A stretch of 7,707 nt of DNA from CAIQPS01 sp964631965 (GTDB taxonomy: Bacteria; Actinomycetota; Thermoleophilia; RBG-16-64-13): the NCBI GenBank assembly GCA_964631965.1, contig CAZWAR010000120.1, positions 1 through 7,707 on the forward strand, in the 5' to 3' direction. Position numbers and translations under genes: made by a program. This document shows positions 1-5,546 of the stretch, one piece after another. Under the pieces are notes generated by a model that was not told the DNA's origin, ran no database searches, and was given only the letters and a program-made list of their open reading frames with translations. Positions within the stretch are counted from its first letter, which is position 1. Each line of letters starts with the position of its first letter.

Positions 1-1204
1 CGTTGTCGTCGCAGGTGTAGTGGTGGGTGAGAGTACCCCGCATAGCCTCGACGATCCCCACCCCCTGGCCCGTGACGGTCTTCGGGATCACCCGCACCTC
101 CGTGCCGGTGATCTCCGGGTCGGCGCAGTAGGCCTGGAGGGTCTCGGCGTTCTGCACCATCTCCACCAGGCGGGCCCAGTGCTGTGCAAGGAGCGCCCGG
201 CAGGGATGGCCGCCCAGAGTGGAGTACATCTCCTCGAACGCCTCCTGGGCTTTGGGCGTGGCCATGCGCTCGGCCACGTTCAGCCTGCTGAGCGGGGTGG
301 CGCAGTAGATGCTCGAGTCGATGCCCTCGACGAAGCCCTTCCAACCGCGCTTCTTGAGGAAGGGGAACTTCAGGTACGACCAGGGTTCCACGTGCTCGGC
401 CACGTACTGCGCGTATTCGGGAGCCTCGTACTTGTAGAGCTCGTTCCCCTCGTAGTCCACCACCCGCACTTTGCCGTCGTAGAAGTTGGGGGCGTTGTTC
501 TCGTCCACCAGGCCCATGTTGTGCACGTTCAGCGTGTAGGGCCCGTTGACGATGAGGTCGACGTAGGTGGGGTTGGCGAGCACCACGTCGCGGAAGAGCT
601 GCAAGCTGAACTGGGTGTAGTCGTACAGTTCGTCGACCCAGGGCGTGATCTGTTCGAGCTCCTCCGGCTTCAGGCTCTTGGCCACCCCTCCAGGCAGGCA
701 CCAGATGTCCTGGGTGTTGCGGCCGCCGATGATCCGCTGGATCTCTTGGGCCAGACCCCGGACCCTGATGACCTGACCACCGATCTCCAGACCGACCTTG
801 GATACCACCCCGAGGATATTCCGCACGGCCGGGTCGGCGTCGGGCCCCATGACGAAGTCGGGCGCCGCCAGCGCGTAGAAGTGCGCCGTGTGACTGTGGA
901 TGTAGTGGGCGTTGTAGTACATGTCCCGCAGCTTGTGAGCGAGCGGAGCGACCTCATTGTTGAAGCAGGCATCCACCGCCTTGGCGCTGGCCATATGGTG
1001 GCTGGCCGGGCACACGCCGCAGATGCGGGTGACGATCCGGGGCAGCTCCTCGATGGGCCTGCCCACCACGAACTGCTCGAAACCGCGCAGTTCTGGGATC
1101 TGGAAGTAGCAATCCTCCACGGCCCCGGCGTCGTCCAGGAATATCGATATCTTCCCGTGGCCTTCGAGCCGGGTGATCGGGTCGATGGTGATCTTCCTGC
1201 TCAT
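1..1204 (-). CDS. mvhA: [NiFe] hydrogenase large subunit, MvhA-like (group 3c type), 3' end cut by window edge
   Basis: This is the catalytic large subunit of a cytoplasmic [NiFe] hydrogenase, which splits or forms H2 at the Ni-Fe centre. Reading the minus strand from ATG at 1204 gives an open frame of 401 codons to the window edge, beginning MSRKITIDPITRLEGHGKIS. The TRLEGH motif (E14) and the N-terminal nickel-ligand motif RICGVC (C62 and C65) followed by PASHH (H69, H70) are clear. The C-terminal DPCxxC nickel-ligand motif and the maturation cleavage site must lie outside; family members are around 470 aa, so roughly 70 residues are missing by truncation and not by decay. The start overlaps the small-subunit stop by 4 nt (ATGA, 1201-1204). 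There is no signal peptide. Adjacent MvhG- and MvhD-like genes favour group 3c (methyl-viologen-reducing/Hdr-linked) over F420-reducing FrhA, since no FrhB is seen; FrhA-type remains the alternative. The opposite strand also carries a long open frame here, which is a codon-bias shadow. Confidence 0.95.
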   Translation of the reverse strand, partial: MSRKITIDPITRLEGHGKISIFLDDAGAVEDCYFQIPELRGFEQFVVGRPIEELPRIVTRICGVCPASHHMASAKAVDACFNNEVAPLAHKLRDMYYNAHYIHSHTAHFYALAAPDFVMGPDADPAVRNILGVVSKVGLEIGGQVIRVRGLAQEIQRIIGGRNTQDIWCLPGGVAKSLKPEELEQITPWVDELYDYTQFSLQLFRDVVLANPTYVDLIVNGPYTLNVHNMGLVDENNAPNFYDGKVRVVDYEGNELYKYEAPEYAQYVAEHVEPWSYLKFPFLKKRGWKGFVEGIDSSIYCATPLSRLNVAERMATPKAQEAFEEMYSTLGGHPCRALLAQHWARLVEMVQNAETLQAYCADPEITGTEVRVIPKTVTGQGVGIVEAMRGTLTHHYTCDDN

Positions 1205-2169
1205 GATGCGAAGCTCCTTTGCAAGAGCGAGGACGGGACGCCGTATCGGTAGGCGAAACTCGTGAAGTCGGGAAGACCTTCGAGGATGGATGCGATCTGG
1301 TCGGGATCCTTGCTATCGACGACCGAGGCTACCGCGCTTGCCAGCTTGGCACCCTGATCCACCACTCCCGGCGCCGGGCCATAACACCCCCGGCAGGGGA
1401 TGCCACTCGAGGGACATCGCACTCCGCAGCCCGAACGGGTGGCCGGCCCGCAGCAGAGGATGCCCTGCTCCAAAAGGCAGACATCGGGGTCGGCCATGAT
1501 CTCCCAGGGCCGGTAGAAGCGGTCGATCTTTTTCACGTCCTTCTTCCGCGCACAATCCTCGCAGAGGGCCCGGTCGTACGCGCCGAGTACGGAGCCCTTC
1601 GGCGGCAGATGCCCCTGCACTATCTGCAGGAGCACGGCGTCCCGCACCTGGTCCGGCTGTGGCGGGCAGCCCGGCACGTAGTAGTCGACGTCCACCACCG
1701 CGTCGAGCCGGTAGACCCGCTTGTAGAAGCGGGGGATCTCCAGTTCCTTGCCGTCCACGTGGCTCTCCGCCTGCGGCACGACGCCGTTCCCGCTTTCGAT
1801 GGAGGCGTTATGGAGGTAGGCGGTATCCAGGATTTTGGTGCGGTTCGTGAGGTTGGCCAGACCCGGTATGCCGCCCATGTAGGCGCAGGACCCGAAGGCC
1901 ACCAGCAGCTTCGACTTCTGACGCAAAAGCTTGGCGATGTGCTCGTTCTCGGAGTTACGCACCGCCCCGTTGAAGATGGCCAGGTCGAGTTCGCCGTCCT
2001 CCATGGCCTCCAGGTCGGAGTACTTGCCGTCGGTGGCGATGGGCCACAGCCGGATGTCGGCGGCGGCGCCTACGTCGAGAATGAACTCATTGGTGTCGAG
2101 GACCGCGACGTCGCAGCCGCCGCACGCCGCAGCCCAATAGATGGCGATCTGTAATTTCTTGTCAGCCAC
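1201..2169 (-). CDS. mvhG: [NiFe] hydrogenase small subunit, MvhG-like
   Basis: Electron-transfer small subunit of a cytoplasmic [NiFe] hydrogenase, 322 aa, passing electrons from the Ni-Fe site to MvhD/HdrA through iron-sulfur clusters. Proximal-cluster ligands are visible as CGGCD (C16, C19), GSCAYMGG (C95) and PGCPP (C168). The C-terminal part carries a further nine cysteines (C203, C206, C231, C239, C240, C248, C252, C259, C262), matching the two additional [4Fe-4S] clusters of MvhG/FrhG-type subunits. There is no Tat signal or membrane anchor, so the enzyme should be cytoplasmic. The start is GTG at 2169, three bases after the mvhD stop; an AGAGGTGA-like ribosome site lies across the end of mvhD and supports it. 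The stop overlaps the mvhA start by 4 nt. Length is close to the usual 300 or so residues. FrhG is the closest alternative; the MvhD neighbour argues for MvhG. Confidence 0.95.
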   Translation of the reverse strand: MADKKLQIAIYWAAACGGCDVAVLDTNEFILDVGAAADIRLWPIATDGKYSDLEAMEDGELDLAIFNGAVRNSENEHIAKLLRQKSKLLVAFGSCAYMGGIPGLANLTNRTKILDTAYLHNASIESGNGVVPQAESHVDGKELEIPRFYKRVYRLDAVVDVDYYVPGCPPQPDQVRDAVLLQIVQGHLPPKGSVLGAYDRALCEDCARKKDVKKIDRFYRPWEIMADPDVCLLEQGILCCGPATRSGCGVRCPSSGIPCRGCYGPAPGVVDQGAKLASAVASVVDSKDPDQIASILEGLPDFTSFAYRYGVPSSLLQRSFAS

Positions 2170-2172
2170 GGC

Positions 2173-2607
2173 TCACCTCTCCGCCATGTCGGTCATCAGC
2201 CCCATCCTGACCGGGCTGGGGCCCAACTCCCGCACCCTCTCGGTCATGTCGTTCACGAGGTCGGCAAACCGCTGACCCTCGCTCGCGCTCACCCACTCCA
2301 GCCGGACCCTGGGCTCCGCGATGCCGTAATCGGCCAGCATCTTCTTGAGAAGCGGGTAGCGGCGCATCATCTTGTAGTTGCCTTCGGTGTAGTGGCAGTC
2401 GCCTGGGTGGCATCCGCAGATCATCACCCCGTCAGCGCCGTCGCGCAGCGCCTTGAGAACGAACGTCGGGTCGATGCGCGCCGTGCACATCACGCGGATG
2501 ATGCGGATGTTGCCCTCGTAGTGGATCCGGCCGGTCCCGGCCAGGTCCGCGCCGGTGTAGGAGCACCAATTGCACAGGAACCCGACGATCTTCGGCTCGA
2601 AGCTCAT
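2173..2607 (-). CDS. mvhD: MvhD-like [2Fe-2S] electron-transfer subunit linking hydrogenase to HdrA
   Basis: A 144-aa member of the MvhD/FlpD family, the adaptor that carries electrons from the hydrogenase small subunit to HdrA. Visible motifs are GFLCNWCSYTGADLAGT (C12, C15), RVMCTARIDP (C41) and GCHPGDCHYTEGN (C64, C66, C71), which supply ligands for the family's [2Fe-2S] cluster. Many homologues have CCNWC where this protein has LCNWC, so one non-universal cysteine is absent. The start at 2607 overlaps the stop of the preceding hdrA-like gene by 4 nt (ATGA), with a purine-rich AGGGGGTG ribosome site upstream, so translation is probably coupled. In QmoB and some HdrA proteins this domain is fused to the HdrA C-terminus; here it is a separate gene directly after an HdrA paralogue. 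Cytoplasmic, with no signal or membrane segment. Confidence 0.95.
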   Translation of the reverse strand: MSFEPKIVGFLCNWCSYTGADLAGTGRIHYEGNIRIIRVMCTARIDPTFVLKALRDGADGVMICGCHPGDCHYTEGNYKMMRRYPLLKKMLADYGIAEPRVRLEWVSASEGQRFADLVNDMTERVRELGPSPVRMGLMTDMAER

Positions 2608-4334
2608 GAGAGCACCCCCTCTATCTCGGCGAAGATCTGTCTATCGGTGAAATGGCGGGCGGTAATGGCACTCGACGGGCAGGCCGCCACGCAGGCTCCG
2701 CAGGCCTTGCAGAGGGCGCTGATGACCGCGCTCTTCTTCTTACCTGCATCGAAGCTGATGGCCGAGTACGGACAGAGATTGTTGCAGACCCGGCACCCGG
2801 AGCACTTCTCCTCGTCGATCTCGGCAAACACTGCGTCGATATCTATCCAGCCCCGGATTGTCCGGGCCAGGATGCGGCCGGCGGCCGCTCGAGCCTGGGC
2901 CACCGAGTCGGGGATGTCTTTGGGAGCCGCGCACGCCCCGGCGATGTAGATCCCGTCGGTCGTGGTGGCCACCGGGTCGAGTTTCGGGTGGCTCTCGATG
3001 AACCACCCGTCTTTGTCTCGGCTGATGTTCACCAGCCGGGCCACGGCCTCCGAATCGTGACGGGCCTCCATGCCCACCATGAGTATCACCAGGTCGGCCG
3101 GGATCTCGATTGTCTCACCCGACAGACGCTCGTTTACCTCGATAAGCATTCCGCAGTCGTCCTTGGGGTCTGCGGAGCGGATGACCGGGTAGTCGTTCTT
3201 ACCGTACATGAGGAACAGGGTCTTGGCTTCGGAGCCCCGCCGGTAGAAGTCCTCGTGGCCCTTGCCGAATGCGTGCATGTCGATGTACACGTCACTCACG
3301 TACGCGTTGGGGATGGCCGACTTCACCTCGCGCGCGTACTTGAGGGCCGTCATGCAGCACACCCGCGAGCAGTAGGTGTGGAACTCCTTGTTGCGGCTGC
3401 CCACGCAGTGGATGATGGCGACGTATTGCGGGATCTTGCCCTCTTTCGTCTCGATCTTTCCGGCCTTGAGCATCTGCTCGAACTCGAACGACGTGATGAC
3501 GTTGGGGAGCTTCCCGTAGCCGAAGTGGGTAACCCGACTCGCGTCGAACTCTTTGTAGCCGGTGGCCACCACCACGTTTCCCACATCGAACTGCCGGTAG
3601 GATGCGTAGGCCGAGTCTTCGAACCCAACAGTCTCGACCTTCGCCTCGAAGTTGCCGACGTAACCGGTCAGCTCCACCAGATTGGAGTTGAGGAGCACGT
3701 CCACGTGCGGATCCTCGCTGACCTTGGTGACGAGCGCCTTCATCATCTCCACGGCGGAGTCGAGGTAGGGCGCTGTGAGGTCCACCCGGCGCACGTTGCC
3801 GCCCAGTTGGCCCTCTCGTTCCACGAGGTAGACGTGGCTTCCGGCCTCCGCCAGCTCGAGCGCCGCGCTCATGCCGGTGATGCCGCCGCCGAGCACCAGC
3901 ACGCCGGGGTTCATGTTGACCGACCGCCGCTCGAGCGGTTCGTGCCATGCCACGCGGCGGACGGCCCCGATCATGAGGTCCTCCGCCTTCTCGGTGGCCA
4001 CCTGCGGGTCGTCGTGCACCCAGCTGCACTGCTCGCGGATGTTGGCCATCTCCAAGAAATACGGGTTGAGATCGGCCTTCTGCAGAGCCTTGCGGAATGT
4101 CGGTTCGTGCATCCGTGGACTGCAGGCCACTACGACGACTCGGTCCAGGTTCTGCTCCCTAATATCGTCGACGATCATCTCCTGGCCGGGGTTGGAGCAC
4201 ATGTACTTGTACGACTTGGCAACCACGACTCCCGGCTGCTTGGCGGCCGTCTCCGCCACCCGGTCGCAGTCGACGACCTTGGCGATGTTGGTGCCGCAGT
4301 TGCAGATATAGACGCCGATCCTGCGCTCATCCAT
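2604..4334 (-). CDS. hdrA: HdrA-like FAD/iron-sulfur protein with C-terminal ferredoxin domain (QmoB-like, second paralogue)
   Basis: A 576-aa HdrA-family flavoprotein. Domain order: an N-terminal HdrA domain with GVYICNCGTNI (C11, C13), C23, C46, ACSPRMHEPTF (C71) and C103; a thioredoxin-reductase-like FAD domain opening with VLVLGGGITGM (about 146-155) and GNVVVATGY (252-260); the HdrA cluster motif CVGSRN (C310) with YCSRVCC (C322, C326, C327); the family motif GACAAPKDIPDSVAQA (466-481); and a C-terminal two-cluster ferredoxin (C511/514/517/521 and C542/545/548/552). The ferredoxin domain that canonical HdrA inserts into the FAD domain is missing: between the FAD motif and GNVVVATGY there are no cysteines, and the TLDCxAC motif is lost. 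The start at 4334 overlaps the preceding stop by 1 nt (TGATG), with an AAGGTGGTG-type ribosome site. Followed by mvhD, it corresponds to a QmoB split into two genes. FAD, and possible bifurcation, are inferred from the family. Confidence 0.93.
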   Translation of the reverse strand: MDERRIGVYICNCGTNIAKVVDCDRVAETAAKQPGVVVAKSYKYMCSNPGQEMIVDDIREQNLDRVVVVACSPRMHEPTFRKALQKADLNPYFLEMANIREQCSWVHDDPQVATEKAEDLMIGAVRRVAWHEPLERRSVNMNPGVLVLGGGITGMSAALELAEAGSHVYLVEREGQLGGNVRRVDLTAPYLDSAVEMMKALVTKVSEDPHVDVLLNSNLVELTGYVGNFEAKVETVGFEDSAYASYRQFDVGNVVVATGYKEFDASRVTHFGYGKLPNVITSFEFEQMLKAGKIETKEGKIPQYVAIIHCVGSRNKEFHTYCSRVCCMTALKYAREVKSAIPNAYVSDVYIDMHAFGKGHEDFYRRGSEAKTLFLMYGKNDYPVIRSADPKDDCGMLIEVNERLSGETIEIPADLVILMVGMEARHDSEAVARLVNISRDKDGWFIESHPKLDPVATTTDGIYIAGACAAPKDIPDSVAQARAAAGRILARTIRGWIDIDAVFAEIDEEKCSGCRVCNNLCPYSAISFDAGKKKSAVISALCKACGACVAACPSSAITARHFTDRQIFAEIEGVLS

Positions 4335-5536
4335 CAGATCACCACCTTCTGCGACGCGAGTACCGCTTCACCAGGCGCTTCGGGAGCGTAGGCCGGTTGT
4401 GCCGCCGCCCGCACCTTGGATAAGTAGATCCCCAGCGGGCGGTAGGCCAGGTGGGCCCACTTGCTGAAGGGCACTTCCAGGCCCAGCATCGGCACGACCC
4501 CCATCAGGTGCACGATATAGGTGACGTTCGCAGCGGCGTCGAACCCGACCCGATGCAGTACGTGCTGCAGTATGCCGGTGAAGGCGACGAAGACCAGCAG
4601 GAACAGGAACAGCCAGTCGGTCTCGTGCGAATGCTGATACAGCGGCTCGGTCTTCTTGATGCGGCCACGGATGGCGTAGATGGTGGTGCCGAGCAGCCCG
4701 GCCGTGGCCAGGTAGCCGAAGATGTGCACCCTGAAGTCGATCTCCTGCCCGCTCTGCATGAACCGCAGGAAGAACACGATGAGCACCAGCATGGTCACGT
4801 AGCTGAGCATCAGGGCAAGGTGGATCGCCCAGGGCCGCTTCCTCCCGCACTGGGCGTAGCGCTTCTGCGAGATGAAGTGGAGAGGGAGCAGGGGCAACTT
4901 GGTGATGTACGAGGTGATCGGAACCCGTATCGTCCGGTTCTGCCCCAGCGAATCGCGCCCGATCGTGAACCACCACATCCGTGCGCAGTTGGATAACAGG
5001 AGGACCAGCAGCACCACCGCCAGGATCCAGTCGAACCGGTGGATGGCCGATTCGGGCAGGAAGGCGTTGGAGACACCGGAAGTGTTGGTGGGGTCGTAGT
5101 TGTAGATGCTGCCGGCGCCACCGGCCCGGAACACCGCCCAGAGCACGAAGGCCAGGCCGGTGAGCAGGCCCGCGACGATCACGCTGATCAACTCGAACTT
5201 GCCCGAGCGGTAGAACATCCGGGAGATGCCCGTCCAGTCGTAGCGGGCGGTGAGCCAGCGCCGCAGGCTCATCATGGTCTCCCCGGGCTCGGCGTCCCGG
5301 GGGCATTGCTCCGAACACTCGCCACAGTAGTAGCAAAGCCAGGGTTCCAGGCCGCTCTCCAGCTTCTTCTCCAGGCCCATCTGCAGATGGCGCATCGAGC
5401 GGCGCGGAAAGATATAGGGCTCGCTGGAGAAGGGGCAGGCAGCCGTGCAGTTGCCGCAGTGGTAGCACTTCTGGACGTCCTGGGCTCCGTAGACCTCCAG
5501 GTCGTCGATGAGCTTGGGATTTACTCGTATCGCCAT
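4334..5536 (-). CDS. qmoC: HdrC-like dicluster domain fused to haem/quinone-type membrane domain (QmoC-like)
   Basis: A 400-aa membrane iron-sulfur protein. Residues 1-100 form an HdrC-type domain with two [4Fe-4S] motifs, CYHCGNCTAACP (C24, C27, C30, C34) and CYYCGECSEQCP (C68, C71, C74, C78). The rest contains about six hydrophobic helices (approximately 114-136, 169-187, 237-259, 271-289, 306-326, 338-353), as in HdrE/NarI-type cytochrome b domains. Histidines in or at the ends of helices (H239, H271, H325, H343) could ligate haem b, but the pairing is not proven. Length and order match QmoC of the quinone-interacting membrane-bound oxidoreductase, and soluble HdrC is only about half this size. 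ATG at 5536 is chosen over an in-frame ATG at 5572 because GGAGGT (5541-5546) lies just upstream and the protein then begins MAIRVNPKLI; the longer form would extend into the upstream gene. It likely anchors the complex at the cytoplasmic membrane and exchanges electrons with a quinone. The symbol is by architecture only. Confidence 0.9.
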   Translation of the reverse strand: MAIRVNPKLIDDLEVYGAQDVQKCYHCGNCTAACPFSSEPYIFPRRSMRHLQMGLEKKLESGLEPWLCYYCGECSEQCPRDAEPGETMMSLRRWLTARYDWTGISRMFYRSGKFELISVIVAGLLTGLAFVLWAVFRAGGAGSIYNYDPTNTSGVSNAFLPESAIHRFDWILAVVLLVLLLSNCARMWWFTIGRDSLGQNRTIRVPITSYITKLPLLPLHFISQKRYAQCGRKRPWAIHLALMLSYVTMLVLIVFFLRFMQSGQEIDFRVHIFGYLATAGLLGTTIYAIRGRIKKTEPLYQHSHETDWLFLFLLVFVAFTGILQHVLHRVGFDAAANVTYIVHLMGVVPMLGLEVPFSKWAHLAYRPLGIYLSKVRAAAQPAYAPEAPGEAVLASQKVVI

Positions 5537-5540
5537 GGCT

Positions 5541-5546
5541 ACCTCC
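5541..5546 (-). promoter_or_regulatory. Ribosome binding site deciding the qmoC-like start
   Basis: The minus strand reads TGA-GGAGGT-AGCC-ATG: the stop of the upstream hdrA-like gene (5549-5547) is followed immediately by a perfect GGAGGT and then the ATG at 5536. This supports the shorter 400-aa product over an in-frame ATG 36 nt upstream. Confidence 0.8.

Noticed and set aside
20..1252. Long plus-strand open frame (410 codons) opposite the hydrogenase large subunit
   Set aside because: It is the antisense shadow of a clear MvhA reading frame with RICGVC on the minus strand. The predicted peptide is rich in H, V, L, D and G with no recognisable domain.
1201..2169. Assignment of the hydrogenase as F420-reducing (Frh) type
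   Set aside because: The small subunit resembles FrhG as well as MvhG, but no FrhB is seen and an MvhD gene sits directly upstream, so the Mvh/group 3c reading is preferred. The region beyond the left edge could change this.
2652..4391. 579-codon plus-strand open frame opposite the second hdrA-like gene
   Set aside because: Unusually long, but it mirrors the codon bias of a high-GC gene; its composition (H, V, L, D, G and R rich) and lack of motifs contrast with the densely conserved HdrA on the other strand.
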